From positions 1 to 62,452 of the forward strand of contig NZ_NBZV01000035.1 of the NCBI RefSeq assembly GCF_002379095.1: 62,452 bases of DNA. Reading direction: 5' to 3'. Below the pieces are notes generated by a model. That model ran no database searches. It saw only the letters and a program-made list of their open reading frames with translations, and was not told the origin of the DNA. Numbering within the stretch: position 1 is the first letter of the stretch; each line of letters begins with the position of its first letter. Shown here piece after piece: positions 9,340 to 16,455 of the stretch. This DNA is from Polaromonas sp. AER18D-145. Lineage in GTDB: Bacteria; Pseudomonadota; Gammaproteobacteria; Burkholderiales; Burkholderiaceae_C. Both the position numbers and the translations under genes were made by a program.

Positions 9340-9476
9340 CAACTGTTGCATAAGCGGGCTGCGCCATTAATAAGTACTTTCCCTTGATCGCCAAAATCGC
9401 CCGTGACAAGGCTCATGCGCGCTGCTGGATTCGGCGGGTTGACGCGATCAAGACCCATCCCGTCTCCTTATCCTGA

Positions 9477-10034
9477 GGAGACAGCCATGCAGTTTCGGAT
9501 TTTGTTCAGGCCAACGGATTGAAAAAGCTGGGCGTCGAAAAAATCCCCCCATTCGTGACGCGCGGCATCGTGCTGGACATGACGGCCTACTACGGCATAC
9601 CCATGGTCAAGGAAGGTACCGCATTCAACCGCAAAGAGATCGATGAACAAGCCAAACGCCAGGGCCTTGAGATCAGAAAAGGTGATGTGGTGCTGTTCCA
9701 TACCGGCTGGCAGGCGCTGGAAGGCAAGGACAACAAACGGTTTCTTGCGGGCGAGCCTGGTCTGGGCAAGGACGGCGCGCTCTACCTGGCTTCGAAAGAG
9801 GTGGTGGCAATCGGTGCCGACACCTGGGCGCTGGAAGCCATTCCCTTTGAAAAAGATGTGGGGGTGTTTGAAGTTCACCAGATTCTGCTGGCCAGAAACG
9901 GCATTTACATTCTGGAGAACATGAACACGGATCCTCTGGTGCTGGACAAGGCCTACGAATTCATGTTCGTGCTCGGCGCCTCCCGCATGACCGGTGGGTT
10001 GCAGGCAATCATCAACCCGGTGGCGATTCGTTGA
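9477..10034 (+). pseudogene. Cyclase-family hydrolase, N-terminal half deleted
   Basis: The reading frame from 9477 encodes HAVSDFVQANGLKKLGVEKI followed by about 170 residues typical of the C-terminal two thirds of cyclase/kynurenine-formamidase-like metal hydrolases (RKGDVVLFHTGWQALEG, GADTWALEAIPFEKD, EVHQILLARNGIYILENMN). An in-frame TGA at 9474 precedes it, and no proper start codon is available; the nearest are TTG codons inside conserved sequence. The N-terminal part, which in this family carries the HxGTHxDxPxH metal site, is absent. A strong ribosome site and ATG (GAGGAGACAGCC, ATG 9487) remain just upstream but in another frame, which suggests an internal deletion fused the old start to the distal part. 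Divergent to the transporter operon, it was probably a catabolic partner. Confidence 0.75.
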
Positions 10035-10289
10035 TGGCGTTTGGGCCGGTTGCGGCGGCCTTGTGCCGAGTGGGCGAAAATACAGGGAAATGAAACGACG
10101 TCTTTTCCCTTTTCCGCTTTCCGCCCGCTCTCTCTGCCTCGCCGGCTACGATCGCGGGTTTACCCATCCATACAGCCTCATGCCAGCGGGGCTGTCGGTG
10201 CATTTCCTGGCGGGACGGCTTGGGAGCGGGCCCTGCCGCCTGGCTGTTCCAGCGCGGCAGACGAGCACAAACATGCGTTCAAGCAAGTC

Positions 10290-10865
10290 ATGAGTGCTGC
10301 TTCCAACTCGCGCCTTCCGATTGACCCGACCACGCTGCTTCCCAGCATCCAGAGTTTTGGTGAGCTCAGCCATTTCCTGCGTTCGGCGATGGCCGACGAG
10401 GAGTCGCTGCAGCTGGCTGACGGCATGGGCGGTCTGGCGGTGGGCATCGAAGCCGTGCTGTCAGGCCTGAAGCGCGAACCCGATTTGCAGGCGCTGGCCG
10501 CGCCCCTGATGGACCTGATGACCATCCTGCGCGAGCATCGTGCGCTGGTGATTGCCCTTTCGCCGGCATGGCGCGGCCTCTATGAATACGCGGCCTACCT
10601 GGCGGCGCTGAACAACTTTCGCGTGCTGATTGGCCAGTGGCTTCTGGCGGCCGGTCCCCAGGACAAGCCCGGTCCGCCGGAGCCGCAAGCCATCCATTTT
10701 GAGGACTTCGAACTGGTCGGATGGCGGACGCTTGGGGAGGGCATGCTGCTGATCGATATGTATGAACAGCTCAGCGGCCGGGAAACGGGCGAGTCCGGCG
10801 GTGCGGCGCTTGATGAGGCGCGGGTGGAGCGGGCCAGAACCTGGTGGGAACGTCTGCGCGGCTAG
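10290..10865 (+). CDS. Conserved-looking hypothetical protein, 191 aa
   Basis: A 191-residue soluble protein beginning MSAASNSRLPIDPTTLLPSI. I do not recognise the family. Codon use is typical of the window and the frame is clean, so it looks real. The N-terminal 100 residues are predicted helical and leucine-rich (SFGELSHFLRSAMADEESLQ; LMDLMTILREHRALVIAL), with no signal peptide or membrane span; the C-terminus is acidic and ends ARTWWERLRG. The ATG at 10290 is preferred; the same frame continues upstream to 10041 but with poor coding character. It precedes the DAHP synthase attenuator by about 190 bp, with a repeat element between them. Confidence 0.6.
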   Translation: MSAASNSRLPIDPTTLLPSIQSFGELSHFLRSAMADEESLQLADGMGGLAVGIEAVLSGLKREPDLQALAAPLMDLMTILREHRALVIALSPAWRGLYEYAAYLAALNNFRVLIGQWLLAAGPQDKPGPPEPQAIHFEDFELVGWRTLGEGMLLIDMYEQLSGRETGESGGAALDEARVERARTWWERLRG

Positions 10866-10882
10866 ACTGGCCCCCACGGTCG

Positions 10883-10967
10883 CGCACTGCGTGTCGCTTC
10901 CTGCCCCCCGAGGGGGCCGCTGCGCCTGCCGGCCGGCAAAGCCGGACCCGCGGCCCCTGCTTGAAAG
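10883..10967 (+). repeat. Dispersed GC-rich intergenic repeat, copy A
   Basis: Sequence beginning GCACTGCGTGTCGCTTCCTG and ending GCGGCCCCTGCTTGAAAG. It contains the hairpin CCCCCCGAGGGGG and CCGGCCGGCAAAGCCGG. Similar sequences occur at 56464-56547 (same strand) and 57344-57408 (inverted), all intergenic. Function unknown. Confidence 0.7.
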
Positions 10968-11055
10968 GAGATACCTTCCCGCGATCTCGGATGGTGTGGA
11001 GAAGGCCCGCGCGCTTGTTGTTTTGCCGCGTCGCGGCTTGTGCTACATTCCACCC

Positions 11056-11130
11056 ATGACCTCCGCGAAATCTTATTTTGCTTACTTTTGGTTCTCAAGC
11101 GCCTCCGGCGGTAGAGAGATCCTCGCGTAA
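11056..11130 (+). CDS. Aromatic-rich leader peptide of the DAHP synthase gene
   Basis: A 24-codon open frame, ATG at 11056 and TAA at 11128-11130, that encodes MTSAKSYFAYFWFSSASGGR followed by EILA. Seven codons in a row (TAT TTT GCT TAC TTT TGG TTC, 11074-11094) contain two Tyr, three Phe and one Trp. Such clustering of the end products of the pathway is the mark of a regulatory leader peptide whose translation reports charged aromatic tRNA. It is followed by a terminator at 11161-11187 and the DAHP synthase gene at 11240. No convincing Shine-Dalgarno is seen. A TACATT hexamer at 11044-11049 could be a -10 box, which would place the transcript start almost at the ATG. The product is probably a regulatory by-product only. 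Confidence 0.85.
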   Translation: MTSAKSYFAYFWFSSASGGREILA

Positions 11131-11168
11131 GCAGAAAAAGACGCAACAGATTCTTGAAAACCGCCGGG
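11104..11168 (+). promoter_or_regulatory. Antiterminator arm pair of the attenuator
   Basis: TCCGGCGGT at 11104-11112, inside the Ser-Gly-Gly codons of the leader, can pair with ACCGCCGGG at 11160-11168, nine pairs including one G-U. The latter segment is also the left arm of the terminator. A ribosome stalled at the Tyr/Phe/Trp codons would leave the first segment free and favour antitermination; one reaching the stop codon would cover it and let the terminator form. This is inference from complementarity; no folding was computed. Confidence 0.75.
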
Positions 11169-11187
11169 CTCCCGGCGGTTTTTTTTT
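11161..11187 (+). terminator. Attenuator, Rho-independent terminator before DAHP synthase
   Basis: Perfect hairpin with arms CCGCCGGG (11161-11168) and CCCGGCGG (11171-11178), immediately followed by nine T residues. It lies 30 bases after the leader stop codon and 52 bases before the DAHP synthase ATG, so it must be read through for expression. Confidence 0.9.
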
Positions 11188-11239
11188 GCCCATGCCATTT
11201 GCCGAATCGATTCTTGAACGTTCTAAAAGGAAGCCAGCC

Positions 11240-12364
11240 ATGAATGCCAAAGCCACCCAAGCCAGCGATGCCTGGTATGCGAGTCCTGTCGACAAAACCA
11301 GCCAGACCGACGACGAACGCATCAAGGACATCACTGTGTTGCCACCTCCCGAGCATTTGATCCGCTTCTTCCCGATCAGCGGCACCCCGGTGGAGTCGCT
11401 GATCACCCAGACGCGCAAAAACATCCACAACATCATGGCCGGCAAGGACGACCGCTTGCTGGTGGTCATTGGCCCGTGTTCCATCCACGACCCGGCGGCG
11501 GCGCTCGACTACGCGCGCCGACTGGCCGAGCAGCGCAGGAAATACGCCGGCACGCTGGAGATCGTGATGCGTGTGTACTTCGAAAAACCGCGCACCACGG
11601 TCGGCTGGAAAGGCCTGATCAACGACCCTTACCTGGACGAGACCTACCGCATCGACGAAGGCCTGCGCATCGCACGCCAGTTGCTGATCGACATCAACCG
11701 CCTGGGCCTGCCGGCCGGCAGCGAGTTTCTGGACGTGATTTCGCCGCAGTACATCGGCGACCTGATCGCCTGGGGGGCCATCGGGGCGCGCACGACGGAA
11801 AGCCAGGTGCACCGCGAACTGGCGTCCGGCCTGTCGGCGCCCATCGGCTTCAAGAACGGCACCGACGGCAACATCCGCATCGCGACCGATGCGATCCAGG
11901 CGGCTGCCCGCGGCCACCATTTCCTGTCGGTGCACAAAAATGGCCAGGTGGCGATTGTGCAGACCAACGGCAACAAGGACTGCCATGTGATCCTGCGTGG
12001 CGGCAAGACGCCCAATTACGATGCCGCCAGTGTCGGTGCGGCCTGCAAGGAGCTGGAGGCGGCCAAACTGCCGGCCACGCTGATGGTCGACTGCAGCCAC
12101 GCCAACAGCTCCAAGCAGCATGAGAAACAGCTGGAGGTGGCGCGCGAGATTGCCGCTCAGGTGGCAGGGGGCTCGCACCAGGTCTTCGGCCTGATGGTCG
12201 AGAGCCATCTGCAGCCGGGTGCACAGAAGTTCACGCCCGGCAAGGACGATGCCAAAAACCTGGAATACGGCAAAAGCATCACGGACGCCTGCCTGAGCTG
12301 GGAGGATTCGCTCAATTTGCTCGATGTGTTGTCCGAAGCCGTCAAGGCCAGACGCGCGCGTTGA
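11240..12364 (+). CDS. aroG: 3-deoxy-D-arabino-heptulosonate-7-phosphate synthase, class I
   Basis: A 374-residue class I DAHP synthase of the E. coli AroF/G/H type. It condenses phosphoenolpyruvate and erythrose 4-phosphate in the first step of the shikimate pathway. Family sequences seen include DRLLVVIGPCSIHDPAAALD, VYFEKPRTTVGWKGLINDP, WGAIGARTTESQVHRELASG, GFKNGTDGNI and LMVDCSHANSSKQ; metal ligands (Cys of GPCS, the His of HANSSK, Glu, Asp) are present. Start ATG at 11240 follows an AAAAGGAAG ribosome site. The upstream attenuator suggests transcriptional control by aromatic amino acid supply. The isozyme letter is not certain; allosteric specificity cannot be read here. Confidence 0.95.
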   Translation: MNAKATQASDAWYASPVDKTSQTDDERIKDITVLPPPEHLIRFFPISGTPVESLITQTRKNIHNIMAGKDDRLLVVIGPCSIHDPAAALDYARRLAEQRRKYAGTLEIVMRVYFEKPRTTVGWKGLINDPYLDETYRIDEGLRIARQLLIDINRLGLPAGSEFLDVISPQYIGDLIAWGAIGARTTESQVHRELASGLSAPIGFKNGTDGNIRIATDAIQAAARGHHFLSVHKNGQVAIVQTNGNKDCHVILRGGKTPNYDAASVGAACKELEAAKLPATLMVDCSHANSSKQHEKQLEVAREIAAQVAGGSHQVFGLMVESHLQPGAQKFTPGKDDAKNLEYGKSITDACLSWEDSLNLLDVLSEAVKARRAR

Positions 12365-12494
12365 CGACGCCTCCCCCAATTGGGGGATGGCATGTTAAGC
12401 ATTAGGTGCTAAATTTGGAACTTCTGGTTACACTTCCACCCCATGCCACGACAGCGGTTGTCACATGGAGGAACCGGTCGTCCAAGAAAGCGCC

Positions 12495-13520
12495 ATGTCT
12501 TCCGAGCAACCTCTTCTCTGCCTGGGTCTGGCTGGTTTCACGCCCGAACAACGCGAGCGGCTCCATCTGCTGCTCGGCCAGTTGCCAACCCGGGGCGCGG
12601 TGTGGCGTGTCGGTCCGTTTGCAGAGGCTGATGCCTGGCTGGTCAGTGGTGAAAAATGCCGACTGGTGGCCGCCGACACCCTGAAAATTCTGGCCGGCCT
12701 GCCCACCGAGCGCACCGTGCAGCTCGATCTGGACGAGGTCGACCGCCCGATCGCCTTCTCGCTGCCGCTGTCCTCTGACGATTTTGATCCCAAGCACACC
12801 TTCGACCTCAGTGCGGGTGCCAGCCTGTCCGGGGTGTTGCAGCATTTCGAGGGCTGGTTGCGGCCTTTGCGTTCCCAGTTTGTGTTGGGCGGGCAACTGA
12901 TCGCGCGCGAGAACGAGTTGCTGCCCGGCATTTATCACGTCAGCCACAGGGGCCAGCTGCTGGCGGTGATGGATTTCCACGAGTGGCGCATCGGCATTTT
13001 GCGCAAGGCCGACCCGGTCGATTTCGAACTGGCCCACTGGGACCGGCGTCCCCTCGAGGCGCACGACATCCCGAGCCATTTTCTGCGCAGCAGCCTGACC
13101 CATTTGCGCTGGATTTACGCACAGCGCACCGAGCGCGACGTGTTGCCTTCGCGCTACCGCAGCAAGCCGGTCTATTTTCGCCATGCGCCAGCCGTGCCCA
13201 TGCGCTGGATCAGGGACTCGCAGCTGATCTTGTTGCGCGAACTGTCGCAGGCAGCGGGAGACTTTGACGCCCTGCTGCAGCGCACCGGGCTGACGCACGC
13301 CCAGCTGACGCGGGATCTGGCCAGCCTGTATTTCGCCGGTGCGGTCACCACGACACCCGACAAGGCCGGGACCGGCGCCTTCACGGGCGGGGAGGACAGC
13401 CTTCCCGGGAAAAGCCGCAACGGGCCGGCACAGGCGCTGCCGGGCGCACCTGCGGGGCCGCCGACCCTCCCCGTGCGCACGCATGACCTGACGGCGCCGG
13501 CGCAACTGGGCCGCAGATAA
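12495..13520 (+). CDS. Hypothetical protein, 341 aa, possible winged-helix C-terminal region
   Basis: A 341-residue cytoplasmic protein beginning MSSEQPLLCLGLAGFTPEQR; an ATG at 12465 would add ten residues. I do not recognise the family. The first 140 residues resemble an alpha/beta receiver-like or sensor fold in pattern only. The middle (ARENELLPGIYHVSHRGQLL) is well structured in appearance. Residues about 245-295 (QLILLRELSQAAGDFDALLQ then RTGLTHAQLTRDLASLYFAG) look like the winged helices at the ends of DUF4388-type proteins. The tail is Pro/Gly-rich and disordered. It follows aroG by 130 bp on the same strand and precedes another small hypothetical protein. Confidence 0.65.
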   Translation: MSSEQPLLCLGLAGFTPEQRERLHLLLGQLPTRGAVWRVGPFAEADAWLVSGEKCRLVAADTLKILAGLPTERTVQLDLDEVDRPIAFSLPLSSDDFDPKHTFDLSAGASLSGVLQHFEGWLRPLRSQFVLGGQLIARENELLPGIYHVSHRGQLLAVMDFHEWRIGILRKADPVDFELAHWDRRPLEAHDIPSHFLRSSLTHLRWIYAQRTERDVLPSRYRSKPVYFRHAPAVPMRWIRDSQLILLRELSQAAGDFDALLQRTGLTHAQLTRDLASLYFAGAVTTTPDKAGTGAFTGGEDSLPGKSRNGPAQALPGAPAGPPTLPVRTHDLTAPAQLGRR

Positions 13521-13615
13521 ACCTGCGGGCGCCGCCTGCGCGGGTTTTAGCCGATTGCCGGACCGGACGGCGGCGTTCATGCTGGCGGGCATCCCGATTC
13601 GATACCGAGGAAACC

Positions 13616-13927
13616 ATGTACAGCGAAGTCACCGTCACCTTCAAAAACAGCCCGCCCCTGCGGATAGACCTTAACGAGGTTCAGCCCATGCCACACGAGG
13701 CCGCCAGGGCCTGGCTCGATGAGCAGTTCACCCAGATGGGCTGCGAGCCACTGCGGCCCACCGGCAAGTTGCTGATGGCCGACAAGGTGCTGGTGGTGGC
13801 CCAGGCTGCGGGTCCGCAGCAGTTTGCCGACGCCGCCTGGGCTCAGGCCTTTGCACGTGCGGCCAGCGCCTCGCTGGCCAAACCGGTGATTCACATCGAT
13901 GTGCCGGCGATGGCGATCAGCTACTGA
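13616..13927 (+). CDS. Small hypothetical protein, 103 aa
   Basis: A 103-residue protein starting MYSEVTVTFKNSPPLRIDLN at 13616, behind CCGAGGAAACC, a fair ribosome site. No signal peptide or membrane span. The pattern alternates beta-like N-terminus and helical C-terminus, ending KPVIHIDVPAMAISY. I do not recognise a family. It lies between the 341-aa hypothetical protein and, convergently, mpl. Confidence 0.65.
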   Translation: MYSEVTVTFKNSPPLRIDLNEVQPMPHEAARAWLDEQFTQMGCEPLRPTGKLLMADKVLVVAQAAGPQQFADAAWAQAFARAASASLAKPVIHIDVPAMAISY

Positions 13928-13995
13928 ACTTATGGATGATTTTGACCTGCAGCCCTTGAGGGGAAAGCGCAGGTAGCTATCAAAAAAGTAGCAAA

Positions 13996-15417
13996 TCAGC
14001 CTGCCTGCAGCGCCTCCAGTAACCGGACGTGGATGCCACCAAAACCGCCGTTGCTCATGCACAGCAAATGGTCGCCGGGACGCGCGGCGGCTTTGACCTG
14101 CGCCAGCAACTGGTCGAGGTTGTCGGCCACCTGCGCGCGCGCGTCCATGGGCGCCAGCGCGGCCCGGGCGTCCCAGTCGAGTCCGCCAGCATGGCAAAAC
14201 GCCAGGTCGGCCTGCTCCAGGCTCCAGGGCAGTTGCGCCGTCATGGTGCCCAGCTTCATGGTGTTGCTGCGCGGCTCGAAGATCGCCAGGATGCGCTGGG
14301 CCCCGCCCTGACCAGTCAGTTGACGGCGCAAGCCGTCTATGGTGGTGTGGATTGCCGTCGGGTGGTGCGCAAAGTCGTCATACACCGTGATGCTGCCGCC
14401 GGGGCGCGCCACCACGCCGCGCACTTCCATGCGGCGCCTGACGTTTTCAAAACTCGCCAGGGCCTCAGCCGCCAGCGCGGGCGCCACACCCACATGTTCG
14501 GCAGCAGCCATGGCGGCCAGCGCGTTGAGCTGGTTGTGTACGCCGCTGATGGCCCATTCGACACGCGCGACTTTCTGGCCGCGTGCCAGCACGTCAAAAG
14601 CATCTGGCTCGCCGTGCGCCGAAAACCCGCTGGATGGATCGCCGCCGAAGAGTACCTGCTCACTCCAGCAGCCCTGGGCCAGGACACGGGCCAGGCTTTC
14701 CTCCCGCGCGTTGACAACGATGCGGCCAGAGCCGGGCACGGTGCGCACCAGGTGGTGAAACTGCCGCTCAATCGCGGCCAGGTCGTCAAAGATGTCGGCG
14801 TGGTCAAACTCCAGGTTGTTCAAAATCGCGGTGCGGGGCCGGTAGTGCACAAACTTGCTGCGTTTGTCAAAAAACGCGGTGTCGTATTCATCGGCCTCAA
14901 TCACAAAGGTGTTGCCTGTGCCCAGCCGGGCCGACACGCCAAAATTGAGCGGCACACCCCCCACCAGAAAACCGGGCTGCAGGCCGGCGCACTCCAGAAT
15001 CCAGGCGAGCATGGCGGTGGTGGTGGTTTTGCCGTGGGTGCCGGCCACCGCCAGCACATGGCGCGGACCGGTGGGGTGGTGCGTCGGATGGTGCAGCACA
15101 TGGCCGGACAGCCACTGCGGGCCGCTGGTGTAGGGCACGCCGGCGTCCAGAATGGCCTCCATCAGGGGGAATTTGGGCTTTCCGCTGGCGTCATGCGCGC
15201 GGGACACCACATTGCCGACCACAAAAACATCGGGCTGAAAGGCCATCTGGTCGGCGCCATAACCTTCAATCAGCTCGATCCCCAGTGCGCGCAGCTGATC
15301 GCTCATCGGGGGGTAGACGCCCGTGTCGCAACCCGTGACCTTGTGCCCGGCCTCGCGGGCCAGCGCGGCCAGGCCCCCCATGAAGGTGCCGCAGATTCCC
15401 AGAATATGTATGTGCAT
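13996..15417 (-). CDS. mpl: UDP-N-acetylmuramate:L-Ala-gamma-D-Glu-meso-DAP ligase
   Basis: A 473-residue Mur-ligase family enzyme that attaches recycled murein tripeptide to UDP-MurNAc in peptidoglycan recycling. It starts MHIHILGICGTFMGGLAALA, carries the ATP loop AVAGTHGKTTTTAMLAWILE near residues 120-140, the central LNNLEFDHADIFDDL with EADEYDTAFFDKRSKF that separates Mpl from MurC, and the C-terminal VYDDFAHHPTAIHTTIDGL. AmpD, another recycling enzyme, is encoded 12 kb away. A MITE-like element ends 10 bp upstream of the start codon, so the native promoter may have been displaced. Confidence 0.95.
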   Translation of the reverse strand: MHIHILGICGTFMGGLAALAREAGHKVTGCDTGVYPPMSDQLRALGIELIEGYGADQMAFQPDVFVVGNVVSRAHDASGKPKFPLMEAILDAGVPYTSGPQWLSGHVLHHPTHHPTGPRHVLAVAGTHGKTTTTAMLAWILECAGLQPGFLVGGVPLNFGVSARLGTGNTFVIEADEYDTAFFDKRSKFVHYRPRTAILNNLEFDHADIFDDLAAIERQFHHLVRTVPGSGRIVVNAREESLARVLAQGCWSEQVLFGGDPSSGFSAHGEPDAFDVLARGQKVARVEWAISGVHNQLNALAAMAAAEHVGVAPALAAEALASFENVRRRMEVRGVVARPGGSITVYDDFAHHPTAIHTTIDGLRRQLTGQGGAQRILAIFEPRSNTMKLGTMTAQLPWSLEQADLAFCHAGGLDWDARAALAPMDARAQVADNLDQLLAQVKAAARPGDHLLCMSNGGFGGIHVRLLEALQAG

Positions 15418-15430
15418 GCAGGTATTCTAG

Positions 15431-15591
15431 GAGCCTGTCGGACTTGGGAATCGTCGGCTGCAAATCGACCGCAGCGGTCCATTTTTCACCGCCTTTTTAT
15501 CCCATAGCTGGGCTATGGGCCTGCAAATCTGGCAAAAACTGTCCTCGCTGGGGTCGATTTTCGCTTTCGACGCCCCAAGCCCGACAGACTC
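15431..15591. mobile_element. MITE-like element, complete copy flanked by CTAG
   Basis: A 161-bp intergenic element with 17-18 bp terminal inverted repeats: GAGCCTGTCGGACTTGGG at the left, and GAGTCTGTCGGGCTTGG read inward from the right. Direct CTAG flanks at 15427-15430 and 15592-15595 look like a 4-bp target duplication. An internal palindrome, CCCATAGCTGGGCTATGGG, lies near the middle. No open frame for a transposase. An inverted, truncated copy lies at 52658-52800. CTAG-type target sites are known for IS5-family elements, but the mobilising transposase is unknown. Confidence 0.8.
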
Positions 15592-15595
15592 CTAG

Positions 15596-15846
15596 GAGGC
15601 CCGCGGCTGGTCGGGTGGTCCTGGCACGCAACTGTTTTTGGCTCGGAGTTTTTGACGAAACAGGGCGGTGGCCCAAACAGATCATGCGCAAGCAGCTATT
15701 TATTTCATAGCGCTGTGGGGTGTGTGGGCTTTGGCGGGAGGCTACCGTGCCCCTCGCATGCAACTTTATCGCCAGCGGGCGGGTCAACCCCATGCAGAAT
15801 CCAGAGGCCGCCGATTTGCTGGCGGCCCATTGTCGAGAACCACACC
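15596..15846. other. Intergenic stretch with a remnant of an AT-rich repeat
   Basis: No gene is supported between the MITE-like element and the hypothetical gene at 15847. At 15692-15714 the sequence CAGCTATTTATTTCATAGCG matches the second half of the repeats at 22472-22515 and 61041-61084. Nothing else recognisable was seen. Confidence 0.5.
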
Positions 15847-16455
15847 GTGAACCCCCACACCCTGAAACTGGAAATTGCCGCCACCGCCGCAGCGCTGGTC
15901 GTGGAAGAAGGCCTGGAATACGGTCCGGCAAAACGCCGTGCCGTCAAGCAGATGGACCTGTCCGGCCGCAGTGAGCTGCCGGGCAACGACGAGGTCGAGG
16001 ACGCGGTGCGCGAGCACATCGCGCTGTTCTGCGCGGACACCCAGCCGTTCGAGCTGGCCGCGCTGCGCGCGCTGGCCCTGACCTGGATGCAGCGCATGGC
16101 GCAGTTTCGCCCCTACCTGGGCGGCGCCGTCTGGCACGGCACGGCCACACGGCTGTCCGACATCTATATCCAGCTGTTCTGCGACGACCCGAAATCCGCC
16201 GAAATTGCGCTGATCGACCACGACGTGGACTACGAACCCCGTACCGTCACCGGCTTCACCGGCGACAGCGTCGAGGCGCTGAGCGTGCGCAGCCTGTGCA
16301 AGCCGCTGCAGGAAACGGTGGGCGTGCATCTGATGGTGTACGACCACGACCATCTGCGCGGTGCGCTGCGGCCCGATGCCAAAGGCCGCAAGCCGCGTGG
16401 GGATCTGGCCGACGTGCAAAAATTGCTGATGACCAGCCAGGAGCCCGATTCATGA
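15847..16455 (+). CDS. Conserved hypothetical protein, 202 aa
   Basis: A 202-residue soluble protein starting at GTG 15847 (MNPHTLKLEIAATAAALVVE); no in-frame ATG precedes the conserved-looking part. It contains YGPAKRRAVKQM, ELPGNDEVEDAVREHIALFC, a tryptophan/tyrosine-rich middle (MAQFRPYLGGAVWHGTATRL then SDIYIQLFCDDPKSAEIALI) and a basic C-terminus (PDAKGRKPRGDLADVQKLL). The middle has the feel of a nucleotidyltransferase-like or small alpha/beta domain, but I cannot name a family. It overlaps the next gene by four bases (ATGA), so the two are very likely co-translated. Function unknown. Confidence 0.7.
   Translation: MNPHTLKLEIAATAAALVVEEGLEYGPAKRRAVKQMDLSGRSELPGNDEVEDAVREHIALFCADTQPFELAALRALALTWMQRMAQFRPYLGGAVWHGTATRLSDIYIQLFCDDPKSAEIALIDHDVDYEPRTVTGFTGDSVEALSVRSLCKPLQETVGVHLMVYDHDHLRGALRPDAKGRKPRGDLADVQKLLMTSQEPDS

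Noticed and set aside
12368..12388. Hairpin CTCCCCCAATTGGGGGAT after the DAHP synthase gene as a terminator
   Set aside because: The palindrome is clear but no T run follows on the plus strand, so factor-independent termination cannot be claimed.
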